Shown here: positions 30,100 to 39,875 of the stretch, in pieces
Layout of the letters: the number at the start of each line of letters is the position of its first letter
Numbering within the stretch: position 1 is the first letter of the stretch
From: DATBGE01 sp036558125
GTDB taxonomy: Bacteria > Gemmatimonadota > Gemmatimonadetes > Gemmatimonadales > GWC2-71-9
Direction of reading: 5' to 3'
Assembly (NCBI GenBank): GCA_036558125.1
Contig: DATBGE010000082.1
Coordinates: forward strand, 124,001-188,000
Length of the DNA: 64,000 bases
Notes under the pieces: model-generated
Told to the model about the DNA's origin: nothing
Seen by the model: only the letters and a program-made list of their open reading frames with translations
The model's database searches: none
Position numbers and translations under genes: made by a program

Positions 30100-31379
30100 C
30101 CCGTTTTCGTGCTCCCTTGATTGGACTGTTCGCGACCGCCGCCCTGAGTGGCTCGACTCGACTCCTCGCCCAGGACACGACGCAGGCCCAGGAAGGTGTC
30201 CGGGTCGGCATCGAGTATCGTCCGGGCGAGCGGCCCTCGATCGTTGTGCTTCCCGCGGTCGGCCGTGACTCCGCGCGGAACATTCTCCTTCGCGACCTCG
30301 ACTACAGCGATCGCTTCGAGATCATCCCCATCGGGTCCGAGGGTGCTTCGACCACCGTCAACTATGTCCTGCTCCGCTCGCTCGGGGCGGACTTCGGGGT
30401 GGAACTCGCCGATGTCTCAGGGGCCACGGCGTTCCGGCTCCACGACATGAAATCGGGCACGATGCGGAAGGAGCAGCGGGTGAACCTGCCGCCGCCGGGC
30501 GATCCCAATTTCCGGATGACGATGCATCGCATTGCGGACGAGATCGTCCGCAATGCCATCGGTACGCCGGGTTACGCGGCGTCTCAGGTCGTGTTTCTCG
30601 CCAACAAGCGCGCGTATCGGGTGGACAGCGATGGATCGAACATGGCCGTCATCACCCCCGACGGCGACGAGGTGCTTTCTCCTACGTGGAGTCCCGACGG
30701 GAGGAAGATCGCCTATACCAAGTTCGTGGCGGGCCAGGGTTCCCTCATCCTGCTCGACGTCGCATCAGGTCAGCGGACGGTGCTCGCCCCGACCACCAAG
30801 GCGCTCAATTTTACGCCGGCGTTCACTCCCGATGGCCGCACCCTGGCCTTCGCGCGCGCGACGGAGGAAGGGACCGATATTTATACCGCAGAAGTCGCGA
30901 CCGGATGCTGCTTGCAACGCTTGACCGTCGGACGCTACTCCGATAACCTTTCACCCAGCTATGCGCCGGATGGTCGGCGAATGGCTTTCGTCTCGACAAG
31001 GGCTGGCCTGCCACAGATTTACGTCATGGGGGCGGACGGCACGGACCAGGAATTACTGGCGCCGTTTGACTATGGCGTTACCGGCAGCTCCAATGCCCCG
31101 GAATGGTCGCCCGATGGCGCCAGTGTGGTGTTCCACCGGGACGTGGATCGCTCACCGCAGATCTTCGTTCTCGATGTCGCCGGCAGGAAGGTGCGGCAGC
31201 TCACATCTTCCGGCCGTAACGAAGACCCAACTTGGGCGCCGGACGGCAAGCACATCGCGTTCGTGTCGGACCGCAGCGGGACCCGTCAACTTTGGGTGAT
31301 CGACATCATTACCGGGCGGGTCCGTCAGCTCACGTTCACCGGTGGAGTGCGGCTCCCGACGTGGTCACGCCGATTCTAA
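30096..31379 (+). CDS. tolB: Tol-Pal system periplasmic protein TolB
   Basis: A 427-residue exported protein with a signal peptide (LIGLFATAALSGSTRLLAQ). An N-terminal TolB domain (SIVVLPAVGRDSARNILLRDLDYSDRFEI) precedes a beta-propeller with repeated WSPDGRKIAYT, FTPDGRTLAFA, YAPDGRRMAFVS and WAPDGKHIAFVSD blades. TolB binds Pal and TolA to link the inner-membrane motor to the outer membrane. The ATG overlaps the previous stop. Confidence 0.95.
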   Translation: MTRFRAPLIGLFATAALSGSTRLLAQDTTQAQEGVRVGIEYRPGERPSIVVLPAVGRDSARNILLRDLDYSDRFEIIPIGSEGASTTVNYVLLRSLGADFGVELADVSGATAFRLHDMKSGTMRKEQRVNLPPPGDPNFRMTMHRIADEIVRNAIGTPGYAASQVVFLANKRAYRVDSDGSNMAVITPDGDEVLSPTWSPDGRKIAYTKFVAGQGSLILLDVASGQRTVLAPTTKALNFTPAFTPDGRTLAFARATEEGTDIYTAEVATGCCLQRLTVGRYSDNLSPSYAPDGRRMAFVSTRAGLPQIYVMGADGTDQELLAPFDYGVTGSSNAPEWSPDGASVVFHRDVDRSPQIFVLDVAGRKVRQLTSSGRNEDPTWAPDGKHIAFVSDRSGTRQLWVIDIITGRVRQLTFTGGVRLPTWSRRF

Positions 31380-31417
31380 GATCTCGACCGACCTCACCCC
31401 TGAATTCCGGAGTCATC

Positions 31418-32014
31418 ATGCATCTCCAGTTCCGTCTCCTCACGATCGTCGCTGCTGTGGCCCTGATCGCTTGCGGCAAGAAGCCCGCGCCCGAAGCCCC
31501 GGCTCCCCAGCCGACGCCGACGGCCAACCAGCCGGCTCCGACACCACCGTCCGAGGATGCCGCAGCCAAGGCGGCTCGTGAGCAAGCCGAACGCGACCGT
31601 CTCGCCCGCGAAGCGGCCGAGAAGGCGGCGGCGGATCGCGCGACGGCGTTGCAGCAGTTGGTGGCCATGATCCACTTCGATTTCGACAAGGCCGACATCC
31701 TGTCGGACGATGTCTCGAACCTGGACCGCAAGGCCGCCATCATGCAGGCCAATCCCGGCGTCCGGATCCGGGTGAGCGGCCACGCGGATGAGCGCGGGTC
31801 GGATGAATACAACCTGGCGCTGGGGAACCGCCGCGCCGGCGCGGCCAAGCGCCAGCTGGTCAACAAGGGCGTGGACGGCGGCCGCATTGAAGTCATTTCG
31901 TTCGGGGAAGAGCGGCCCCTCGACCCCGGTCACGATGAAGGCGCCTGGGCCAAGAATCGCCGCGACGAGTTCGAGGTGACGGCCGGAGGCGAATCACTGG
32001 TACTGCCCCAGTAA
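31418..32014 (+). CDS. pal: Peptidoglycan-associated lipoprotein Pal
   Basis: A 198-residue lipoprotein with lipobox ALIACG (cysteine near residue 17), a proline/alanine- and then charged helical linker, and an OmpA-like domain. The domain contains IHFDFDKADI and the peptidoglycan-binding GHADERGSDEYNLALGNRRA. It anchors the outer membrane to the wall and is the Tol target. ATG 31418 follows GGAG at 31409-31412; in-frame codons back to 31232 lie in tolB sequence. The linker (residues about 20-75) is longer than in E. coli Pal. Confidence 0.95.
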   Translation: MHLQFRLLTIVAAVALIACGKKPAPEAPAPQPTPTANQPAPTPPSEDAAAKAAREQAERDRLAREAAEKAAADRATALQQLVAMIHFDFDKADILSDDVSNLDRKAAIMQANPGVRIRVSGHADERGSDEYNLALGNRRAGAAKRQLVNKGVDGGRIEVISFGEERPLDPGHDEGAWAKNRRDEFEVTAGGESLVLPQ

Positions 32015-32814
32015 TGCTCGCACGCCACTGCCCCGCTTTCGTGCTGGGCCTGCTCGCCCTTGGGGCTTGCGCCTCCAAGGGCGACCTGCGCCGGGTCGAG
32101 GAACAACTGACCCTGAGTCGCGCCGAAAACATGCGCGCCGACTCGGCCCGCGCGGTTCAGCTTGCTCAAATTCTGGAGACTCAGCGGCGGACGATGGATT
32201 CGCTGGGTGGTCTGGCCCGCACTGCGGAACAGACCTCCCGGCAGCTGGGGACCGCCAAGGGCGACCTGGCCAACGATCTGTACAACATCCAGCAGCAGCT
32301 GGTACAAATTCAGGCGTTGACCGGCCAGAGCCAGCAGCGACTAACCGAGCTCCGCACCCAGCTGGAGGCGCGGGGCGAGCAGCTCAATGCTCCCCCGGCC
32401 GATACCTCCCGACCCGCCCCACCGTCCGGGGGTGCACAGCCCTCGGCTGACCAGATGTACGAAGCCAGTCTCAACCAGCTGCGGCGCGGATCGCCGGGAA
32501 CTGCGCGGAGCGGGTTTCGGGAATTCCTGCGGCTGTATCCGACCGACCCTCGAGTGCCCGACGCCACCTACTTCATAGGAGAGAGCTTCGCCGCGGAGTC
32601 GCCCGACTCGGCGGTGGGCTACTACCAGAAAGTGGTGGAGACCGCCCCCCAGTCGATTCGGGCGGCGAGTGCGGTCTACAAACTCGGACTCGTGGCGGAA
32701 CGCAAGAAGGATCTCGAAGGCGCGAAGGCCTACTACCAGCGCGTAATCTCCGATTATCCCCGTTCCGACGAAGCGGCCCTCGCGCGAGATCGCCTGAAGT
32801 CGCTCGGACGCTAG
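32014..32814 (+). CDS. cpoB: Cell division coordinator CpoB/YbgF-like lipoprotein
   Basis: A 266-residue protein with leader ending LGAC (lipobox), an N-terminal coiled coil of about 100 residues (RRVEEQLTLSRAENMRADSA to SQQRLTELRTQLEARGEQL), and C-terminal TPRs (MYEASLNQLRRGSPGTARSGF, YFIGESFAAESPDSAVGYYQ). This is the CpoB/YbgF layout. CpoB binds TolA and coordinates peptidoglycan synthesis with outer-membrane constriction. E. coli CpoB is soluble; a lipid anchor here is a difference. It overlaps the pal stop (TAATG). Confidence 0.9.
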   Translation: MLARHCPAFVLGLLALGACASKGDLRRVEEQLTLSRAENMRADSARAVQLAQILETQRRTMDSLGGLARTAEQTSRQLGTAKGDLANDLYNIQQQLVQIQALTGQSQQRLTELRTQLEARGEQLNAPPADTSRPAPPSGGAQPSADQMYEASLNQLRRGSPGTARSGFREFLRLYPTDPRVPDATYFIGESFAAESPDSAVGYYQKVVETAPQSIRAASAVYKLGLVAERKKDLEGAKAYYQRVISDYPRSDEAALARDRLKSLGR

Positions 32815-32830
32815 CACCCGGAACGGCAGC

Positions 32831-35800
32831 ATGACCGGTCCGGGCGCGGAGATGCCCTTCCTCGAGCACCTCGAGGAGCTCCGCATCCGGCTTATCCGAG
32901 CCCTCGCGGCGATCGTCGTAGGCTTCGGACTCGGTCTCTGGCTGGTCCAGCGGTTTCAGCTCGTCACACTCCTCAAACAGCCGATCGCTCCTTACCTCGC
33001 CAGCACCGGCGGGAAGCTCGCCGTCCTGAGTCCCACCGATCCGGTGATGATCGTCCTCAAGCTGGGCTTCATTACCGGCGTCGTTCTCGCGTCCCCGATC
33101 ATCATATACCAGATCTGGGCCTTCCTCGCGCCGGCCCTCTACGATCGGGAACGAAAAGCGATCATGCCGGCGCTGGGATTCGGATTGGTGCTGTTCCTGA
33201 CCGGATCGGCCCTAGGGTACTTCTACCTGCTGCCCCAGGCCCTGCGGGTGCTGTTCAGCTTCCAGTCTGAAGCGTTGGCTCTCGTCATTACCTACAACGA
33301 GTATTTCAGCTTCGTTCTGCAGATCGTGCTCGCGATGGGGATCTCCTTCGAGTTGCCGCTGGTCATCATCCTCCTGGCGGCAGTCGGTGTCATCTCGCCG
33401 ATCGGACTCCATCGCTTCCGCCGGTATGCGATGGTTCTCTGCATGTTCGCGGGAGCAATCCTTTCGCCGGGCACCGACGTACTCTCGATGATCATGATGA
33501 CCGTACCGCTGTGGCTGCTCTACGAGGTTGGGTTCGTGGGCGCCTGGGTGATCGACCGCCGGCGCCGGCGCGCCGCCGCGGCCGCGGTGATCTTCTTTGC
33601 GTTGTTCGCCGCCCCGGAGCGCGCGGCCGCTCAGCAGCCGGCTCCGCCTCCCAAGCCCGGTCAGCAGGTGCAACGCGGTCCGGGGGACACGCTTCCTCCC
33701 GACTCGACCAGGGTCCGGCCCGGCCAGGCTGTGGATACGGCGACGGCGCGCCGTCTTGGTCTCCCCACCGGTCCGACCTACACCTTCGCTCCCGATGATT
33801 CGGTCCTTGCCGAGCTTCAGCTCATGGAAGGATACGAAGCCACCCGGTACCGATCGGATTCCGCCACAGTGCTCGCCGATGAGCGCCGAATCTTCCTCGA
33901 CAGCAAGGCAATGACCAAGCGAGGAACGACGACGCTCGAGGCCGATTCGATTCTATATCAGGAGACCACCTGTCTCATCGAGGCGTCGGGGTCTCCCAAT
34001 CTCTTCGATCAGGAAACAGTCCTGACTGGCGGCGGGGGCATCCGCTACGACACTTGCATCCGCCGCGGAGTGGTAACCAAGGCCCTCACCAGCTTCAAAC
34101 AGAACAACAGCGACTGGTTTCTCAGGGGAAACCTGGCCCAGGACTCCAGTGCCTCGCGGGTCTTCGCCTCCTCCAGCGACATCACCAGCTGTAATCTGCC
34201 CGAGCCCCACTACCACTTTTCCGCCAAGGAAGTGAAGTGGATCTCTCAGACTATCATGATCGCCCGGCCCGCCGTGCTTTACGTGCGAGATGTGCCGGTC
34301 CTCTGGTTGCCCTTCGTCTGGGCGGATGGCCGGCCGGGCCGGCATTCGGGAATTCTGATCCCACGCTTCGGCCTCAACGACATCGTTCGACCTAATGGCG
34401 GGTACAACCGGCAGATCACCAATGTGGGCTACTACTGGGCGGCGAACGACTATCTGGATTTCACCGCCCGGCTGGACTTCTACGACAATCGCTATGTCCA
34501 GTTTGGCGTGGCAGGGCAATATCGCTGGCTGAATCGGTTTGTGAGCGGGGCTATCGCCTACAACCAGCAGCATGAAAACACCGGGGCTTCATCTACCAAT
34601 ATCCGGTGGGACCACCGCCAGAATTTCGACCTGAGTACCTCGCTCAACCTGAGCCTCAACTACGCCAGCAACTCCCAGGTCGTGAGCGATAACGCCCTGG
34701 ATCCCCTGCTTTCTACCCAGCAGATCCTCAGCTCCGCCAATTTTTCGAAGCGCTTCGGCTGGGGCAATGTGAACCTCGGCGCCAATCGGAGGCAACCGCT
34801 TTCGCCTGGCCAGCCCACCACGATGCAGCTGCCGGCGTTGGCGATCTCCCCCAAGCCAATCGACATTACCCGCGACATCACCTGGTCTCCCGGGTTCAGC
34901 ATTACCAACGACCTCACCAACAACAGCCCGATCATTCCCGTACAGGTCAGGGTGCTCCCCGGAGGTGTCCTGGACACGCTGAACTCCACCTTCGATCAGC
35001 GTGCGACGGCGGTGAACTTCGACACCCCGGTCCGCTTCGGGGGTTGGGACTTCCGCAACTCCTTCGCCTATAACGACCAGAAGCGAAACGGATCGCTGAC
35101 CCCTATTCCCATCAAGATTCCCGATCCCTCGACGCCGAACCCAACGGATTCGATCGTCGTCGCGCAGACCGTCGCCGGGGATTTCTCCACCACTTTCGAC
35201 TGGGAAACCGGGATCAACCTACCGACGCTTTTTGCCGGCTCGTGGAAACTTCAGCCGGTCCTGGGTGTTGCCAACGCGAGCGCGATTGGGCCGTTCGCCG
35301 TACGCAACCGCAACACCAATGGCGACTGGGTTTTTCAGGGCAAGCGGTTCAACTTCGGGGTAACGTCCTCGCCGACCTTCTTCGGATTCTTCCCCGGCTT
35401 CGGTCCGATCGCTCGCATTCGGCACAGTGTCTCGCCGGTCATCAGCTACACCTACAATCCGGCGGCGAGCGTGTCCCAGGAGTTTGCCCGCGCCATCGCG
35501 GGGCCGGGGGTGCCCGTCTCGACCCGCACCGCCGCTACCCAGACCCTGAGCGTCGGCCTGGCACAGAACATCGAAGGCAAAGCGAAGAAAACGGCCGCCG
35601 ACACGGCGGTCGCTGATTCGACTCTGGAAGATCAGTCGAGGAAGTACCGCCTGCTCGGGATTACCACATCTCCGGTGTCCTACGACTTCGAGCAAGCCAA
35701 GGAACCGGGACGAAACGGTTGGCAGACCCAGACGGTGACCAACACATTCCAGAGCGATCTCCTTCCCGGATTCAACCTGAGCCTGACGCATGACCTGTGG

Positions 35801-36373
35801 AATGGCCCCGTCGGGTTGAATACGAGTCACTTCGATCTGTTCCTGCAGAGCGCCACAACCGGCTTTGCGGTCTCCAGCGGGACGGTGAACTCCGTGCTGC
35901 GGTTGTTCGGTCTGGCCAAGCCCGCGAAGCCCACCCAGACCAACGAGCCGCCACCGCCTTCGTACATTGCCAGTCAGTCCCGTAACGGCCGCCCCCCCTC
36001 ATTCTATTCCTCGGACAACAACGCGCTGCAGCCCGGATTCAGCAGCCGCCGCTTCACCGCCAACGTCAACTACACACTCTCCCGCTCCCGTTCCGGCGCA
36101 CAACTCAGCCAGCCCACCCGGCAGAATGTGGGCTTCAGCACGTCCTTCGCCCCGACGCCTTTATGGACGGTTTCCTGGTCTTCCCAGTACAACATCACCG
36201 ATAAGAGCTTTGAATCGAACGTAGTCCGGCTCGAGCGCAACCTGCACGAATGGCGCGCCGCCTTCAATTTCGTCCGCAACGCGAACGGTAACTTCGCCTT
36301 CTATTTTTCGATCTTCCTCTCCGACATGCCGGAAATCAAAGGCGACTACAACCAGACTACGATCGAGCGGTAG
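32831..36373 (+). CDS. tatC: TatC joined in frame to an LptD-like outer membrane protein
   Basis: One open frame of 1180 residues. Residues 4-238 are TatC, the twin-arginine translocase receptor, with PFLEHLEELRIRL and six membrane segments. Residues 240-268 then read like a secretory signal peptide: VIDRRRRR, a hydrophobic core AAAAAVIFFALFAA, and AAAQQ. The rest, from about residue 300, is an LptD/OstA-like protein with DITSCNLPEPHYHFSAKEVKW and a long beta-barrel region rich in aromatic strands. TatC ends in the cytoplasm, so the second part could be exported and cut free. A GTG at 33548 (residue 240) could alternatively start LptD separately. No stop or frameshift separates the two parts in this sequence. 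Confidence 0.88.
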   Translation: MTGPGAEMPFLEHLEELRIRLIRALAAIVVGFGLGLWLVQRFQLVTLLKQPIAPYLASTGGKLAVLSPTDPVMIVLKLGFITGVVLASPIIIYQIWAFLAPALYDRERKAIMPALGFGLVLFLTGSALGYFYLLPQALRVLFSFQSEALALVITYNEYFSFVLQIVLAMGISFELPLVIILLAAVGVISPIGLHRFRRYAMVLCMFAGAILSPGTDVLSMIMMTVPLWLLYEVGFVGAWVIDRRRRRAAAAAVIFFALFAAPERAAAQQPAPPPKPGQQVQRGPGDTLPPDSTRVRPGQAVDTATARRLGLPTGPTYTFAPDDSVLAELQLMEGYEATRYRSDSATVLADERRIFLDSKAMTKRGTTTLEADSILYQETTCLIEASGSPNLFDQETVLTGGGGIRYDTCIRRGVVTKALTSFKQNNSDWFLRGNLAQDSSASRVFASSSDITSCNLPEPHYHFSAKEVKWISQTIMIARPAVLYVRDVPVLWLPFVWADGRPGRHSGILIPRFGLNDIVRPNGGYNRQITNVGYYWAANDYLDFTARLDFYDNRYVQFGVAGQYRWLNRFVSGAIAYNQQHENTGASSTNIRWDHRQNFDLSTSLNLSLNYASNSQVVSDNALDPLLSTQQILSSANFSKRFGWGNVNLGANRRQPLSPGQPTTMQLPALAISPKPIDITRDITWSPGFSITNDLTNNSPIIPVQVRVLPGGVLDTLNSTFDQRATAVNFDTPVRFGGWDFRNSFAYNDQKRNGSLTPIPIKIPDPSTPNPTDSIVVAQTVAGDFSTTFDWETGINLPTLFAGSWKLQPVLGVANASAIGPFAVRNRNTNGDWVFQGKRFNFGVTSSPTFFGFFPGFGPIARIRHSVSPVISYTYNPAASVSQEFARAIAGPGVPVSTRTAATQTLSVGLAQNIEGKAKKTAADTAVADSTLEDQSRKYRLLGITTSPVSYDFEQAKEPGRNGWQTQTVTNTFQSDLLPGFNLSLTHDLWNGPVGLNTSHFDLFLQSATTGFAVSSGTVNSVLRLFGLAKPAKPTQTNEPPPPSYIASQSRNGRPPSFYSSDNNALQPGFSSRRFTANVNYTLSRSRSGAQLSQPTRQNVGFSTSFAPTPLWTVSWSSQYNITDKSFESNVVRLERNLHEWRAAFNFVRNANGNFAFYFSIFLSDMPEIKGDYNQTTIER

Positions 36374-36393
36374 TCCGGTGGTGAAGGCTTTCG

Positions 36394-36900
36394 TCACTCC
36401 AGGGTAAATCGAATCGATTGCTGCACCAGCACCGCTACTGGCCTGCCGCGTGATTCCGCGGAGAAGTAGCGACAGTCGGGACTGGTCAATCCGGAGATCG
36501 CTGCCTGCTCGAGCACCGGGCTGCTGCTGCGGACGATCCTTACCGCCGAGCGATCCACCGTGCCCTCCGTTCCGATCACAAACTGCAGCACGACGCTTCC
36601 GGAAATCCCTGCGGCCTTCAAGGCTGGCGGGAATTCACCCGAACAGCGAGAGCCGGGGGCGATTCTAGGCATGACATCAACCTCGCCAGGGAGAAAGGTC
36701 CCCTCGAGGGTCTCGGGCCCGAGGTCGTTTGATCCAGTTAGGTCTCCCGCGCCCGGCCTCGCGAACTCTCTGGGATCCCAGCGAGGACTGGAGCTGACGG
36801 GCAGGCCTGGCACTAGTGGAATCGTCTCGATCGAGGGAGTCGGAATCGTCCCACGTGGCATCCGATCGGCCGCTCCATGACAATGTCCTTCCAGCGCCAT
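36394..36900 (-). CDS. Lone TonB C-terminal domain protein, no visible membrane anchor
   Basis: A protein of about 168 residues whose C-terminal half matches a TonB-type domain (FPPALKAAGISGSVVLQFVIGTEGTVD and a final VQQSIRFTLE). The N-terminal half is a proline-rich, low-complexity region without the usual hydrophobic anchor. ATG 36900 follows GGAAGG; a TTG at 36918 is an alternative. No anchor-like sequence appears in any frame just upstream, so this is either a soluble variant or the remnant of a longer transducer. It is convergent with the TatC-LptD gene. Confidence 0.6.
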   Translation of the reverse strand: MALEGHCHGAADRMPRGTIPTPSIETIPLVPGLPVSSSPRWDPREFARPGAGDLTGSNDLGPETLEGTFLPGEVDVMPRIAPGSRCSGEFPPALKAAGISGSVVLQFVIGTEGTVDRSAVRIVRSSSPVLEQAAISGLTSPDCRYFSAESRGRPVAVLVQQSIRFTLE

Positions 36901-37076
36901 TAGCCTTCCGCTGAACAAGTCCGCAGTCCGATGACGATCGATTGTCCGCGCTCGGGGACATCAACGAAATGGGGTGGTAATACGTAACTACCAGTATCAC
37001 AACGCTTTACAATAAGCTCCCGGAGTGGCATTCCGGCTGCCTATACCGCTGACGATTCCCCGACATGGAGACTACG

Positions 37077-38228
37077 ATGTCCCGCGCGATGCTGGCCTTG
37101 GCCCTAGCTCTCGCCCTGGTGGCCTGCGGCGACTATGGCACCAACCCCGGCGGTGGCGGCGGTGGCGGACAAGTCGCCGCCCCGGCAAACCTCACTTACG
37201 AAGTGGAACCCAGTGGTACCCCGGGCGCCCCCACCGGCGTATTGCTGAGCTGGGAGGACGACGGGAATCCGGCACTCGCGGTCTGGCACATCTACTCCCG
37301 TGGCTCGACCTCGGAGCAGTACCGGCTTCGCGGATCGACCACTTCGAGCACGTTCCACGACAACGGCATTCCGCACCTTCAGTACTACGTCACTGCGGAA
37401 GATCAAGCCGGCGTCGAGAGCGGCCCCAGTAACGTGATCACCGTGGATGAACGGCTCGCGCTGCAGAAGCCGGCGACGCTGACCACGACTTCCTTGAATG
37501 GTGCCATCGCGTTGACCTGGTCCGACAACGCCTTCACTTCGGACCCCGCGGCTTTCAAGGTTTATCGCGTTTACAGCACTCCGTACGACCTGGACAACGA
37601 CCTCTGCCTCGACCAGTGGGCGCTTGAGGGTACCACGGTTGCGCCCGAGTTCGTGGCCGGTGCTCTTCCGAACGGGTCACCGCGCTGTTTCGGAATCTCC
37701 GCGATCAGCATCGAAGGGTTCGAGAGTCTCTGGTCGCCGATTCACCAGGACACGCCGCGGCCGGACGCCCGCAACGTGGTGATCTACGCCCGTCAGGAGC
37801 AGGATGCCGAGAGCGGGTTTCGCTTCTGGAACGACTTCAACCATGATGGCGTGTCGCAGCCCAATGAAATTGGCATAGTGGGGCTCGGTTCCTCTCCCAC
37901 CGAGGACTTCTCGGTGGAGCGGGACGCCACTGAGGCTCTGTTCCTCACGCCGGTCCGGGCGGGGACCAAGGTAGCGTTGTATGGCAACGCTCCGGTCGCC
38001 GATCTCACCAGCATCGACGCGGCGCCGGTCAACGGTTTTGGGCGCGCTGGTTTGGAAGCGCTCCCGGGCTGGGGCTATGTGTTTGAGATGGATGGCGGAG
38101 ACGGTTTCGCCCGGTTTGGCGCCCTGCGCGTCACTCACGCTGGAAAGAACTTCATCATCGTGGATTGGTCCTTCCAGACCGATCCGGGCAACATCGAGCT
38201 GTTGGTCGGCAGGGGCGGGACCCACTAG
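37077..38228 (+). CDS. Secreted or surface lipoprotein with fibronectin-III-like modules
   Basis: A 383-residue protein with leader MSRAMLALALALALVACG (lipobox LVAC), a glycine-rich spacer, and two beta-sandwich, fibronectin-III-like segments: residues about 40-125 (VLLSWEDDGNPALAVWHIYS) and 135-230 (ALTWSDNAFTSDPAAFKVYRVYS). A further module without a recognised family ends the protein. ATG 37077 has GGAG at 37067-37070; an ATG at 37065 would add four residues. It resembles surface lipoproteins of unknown function in soil bacteria. Neighbours give no clue. Confidence 0.7.
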   Translation: MSRAMLALALALALVACGDYGTNPGGGGGGGQVAAPANLTYEVEPSGTPGAPTGVLLSWEDDGNPALAVWHIYSRGSTSEQYRLRGSTTSSTFHDNGIPHLQYYVTAEDQAGVESGPSNVITVDERLALQKPATLTTTSLNGAIALTWSDNAFTSDPAAFKVYRVYSTPYDLDNDLCLDQWALEGTTVAPEFVAGALPNGSPRCFGISAISIEGFESLWSPIHQDTPRPDARNVVIYARQEQDAESGFRFWNDFNHDGVSQPNEIGIVGLGSSPTEDFSVERDATEALFLTPVRAGTKVALYGNAPVADLTSIDAAPVNGFGRAGLEALPGWGYVFEMDGGDGFARFGALRVTHAGKNFIIVDWSFQTDPGNIELLVGRGGTH

Positions 38229-38254
38229 TCGTCGGGTTTCACTGCCCAACCAGC

Positions 38255-38287
38255 GCGACCCTCCCGGCGCCCGCCGCGGAGGGTCGC
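38255..38287 (+). terminator. Hairpin after the lipoprotein gene
   Basis: GCGACCCTCC (38255-38264) pairs with GGAGGGTCGC (38278-38287) around a 13-base GC-rich loop. There is no T run, so efficiency is uncertain. A TACTCT (38327-38332) further on could be the -10 of hutH. Confidence 0.55.
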
Positions 38288-38339
38288 CGCGTTATCGCCC
38301 CAGTTCTCTGTACCCGCTGCATCGCTTACTCTTGTTGCC

Positions 38340-39875
38340 ATGCTAACCCCCACCATCGCGCTCAGTGGTCAGGATCTCTCGATTGACGATGTGGTCCAGG
38401 TCGCGCGCTCGCCCGAAACGCGCGTCCTGCTGAAGGACGACGCGCTGGCCCGGCTCGAGCGAAGCCGCGGGCTGGTGGATCAGGCTGTGGCGGCGGGTGA
38501 AACCATCTACGGGATCAACACCGGTTTCGGAAAACTCGCCAATGTGAGAGTCCCGTCCGGCCAGCTGGACCAGCTTCAGATCAATCTCATTCGAAGTCAT
38601 GCCGCCGGGGTTGGATCGCCCCTGTCGGTGGACGCCGTACGGGCCGCGATGCTGCTCCGCGCCAACGTACTGCTGCGGCCCACCAGCGGAGTTCGCCCCG
38701 CGTTGGTCGAGGCGCTCGTTGCGTTACTCAATGCCGGCATTGTTCCCCGGGTCCCGGAGCAGGGAAGTGTGGGAGCGAGCGGTGATCTCGCTCCGCTCAG
38801 CCACATCGCGATGGTGCTGCTGGGTGAGGGCGAGGTACTCGGTGCAGGGGACGGCCGCGCCGACAAGGCGCTCGCTGCGGCTGGCCTCAAACCCTTCCGG
38901 TTCGCTCCCAAGGAAGGAATCAGCTTCATCAACGGAACCCAGGCCCAGACGGCGCTGTTGACTCTTCTGGTTCACGATGCGGAGGTCTTGTGGCGCACCG
39001 CGATCGGTGCCGCGGCGATGAGCCTCGAGGCTTTGCGGGGAACCCCTACGCCCCTCGATCCGAGGATCCACGCGGCTCGGCCCCATCCGGGGCAGCTTCG
39101 CTCGGCGGAACTGATGCGGGACCTGCTCGCGGACAGCGAGATCAGAGAGTCCCATCGGGAGAACGATCCCCGGGTGCAGGACGCGTACAGTCTCCGCTGC
39201 ACTCCTCAGGTGATGGGGGCCGTGGCCGACGCGATTCGATTCGCTCGGGAAACCGCCCGGATCGAGCTCAACGCATCAACCGACAATCCGTTGGTGTTTG
39301 ACGATGGCTCGGTGCTCTCCGGCGGCAATTTCCACGGGCAGCCGGTCGCCCAGGCACTCGATTTTCTCGCGATAGCGCTCACAACGCTCCAGGCGATCTC
39401 CGAGCGGCGCGTGGAGCGGCTGGTCAATCCCGATCTGTCGCAGGGACTGCCCGCGTTCCTGACTCGCGATCCCGGACTCTCCTCGGGGTTCATGATGGTT
39501 CAGATCACCGCCGCATCTCTGGTGGCGGAGTCGAGGAGTCTCTCCCACCCGGCGAGTCCCGGCTCGATTCCCACCGACGCAAATCAGGAGGACTTCGTCC
39601 CCATGGGCATGGCCGCGGCCTTCAAAGCCAGCCGGATTCTGGCGAATGCCCAGCGCGTGGTCGCCGCCGAACTGCTCTGCGCTGCCCAGGGACTCGAGTT
39701 CCTGGCGCCGTTGCGGCCTGGTCGGGGAGTGGAGCGCCTGTACCAGCGGGTACGGACCCCGGGGGATGGGGTGCCCCTGCTCGAAGCCGACCGTCCACCC
39801 GCCCCGGATCTGGAACGACTCGCCTCCCTCATCGCGCGCGGCAATCTCGACCCCGCCCCCGGTTTGGCTTGCTAG
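38340..39875 (+). CDS. hutH: Histidine ammonia-lyase
   Basis: A 511-residue enzyme of the MIO aromatic ammonia-lyase family that deaminates histidine to urocanate. The cofactor-forming triad A146-S147-G148 sits in GSVGASGDLAPLSH. YGINTGFGKL near residue 57, NGTQAQTALL and the QEDFVPMG motif match HutH. No hutU, hutI or hutG is adjacent, so histidine breakdown genes are either dispersed or the enzyme serves another purpose. Length is normal for the family. Confidence 0.93.
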   Translation: MLTPTIALSGQDLSIDDVVQVARSPETRVLLKDDALARLERSRGLVDQAVAAGETIYGINTGFGKLANVRVPSGQLDQLQINLIRSHAAGVGSPLSVDAVRAAMLLRANVLLRPTSGVRPALVEALVALLNAGIVPRVPEQGSVGASGDLAPLSHIAMVLLGEGEVLGAGDGRADKALAAAGLKPFRFAPKEGISFINGTQAQTALLTLLVHDAEVLWRTAIGAAAMSLEALRGTPTPLDPRIHAARPHPGQLRSAELMRDLLADSEIRESHRENDPRVQDAYSLRCTPQVMGAVADAIRFARETARIELNASTDNPLVFDDGSVLSGGNFHGQPVAQALDFLAIALTTLQAISERRVERLVNPDLSQGLPAFLTRDPGLSSGFMMVQITAASLVAESRSLSHPASPGSIPTDANQEDFVPMGMAAAFKASRILANAQRVVAAELLCAAQGLEFLAPLRPGRGVERLYQRVRTPGDGVPLLEADRPPAPDLERLASLIARGNLDPAPGLAC

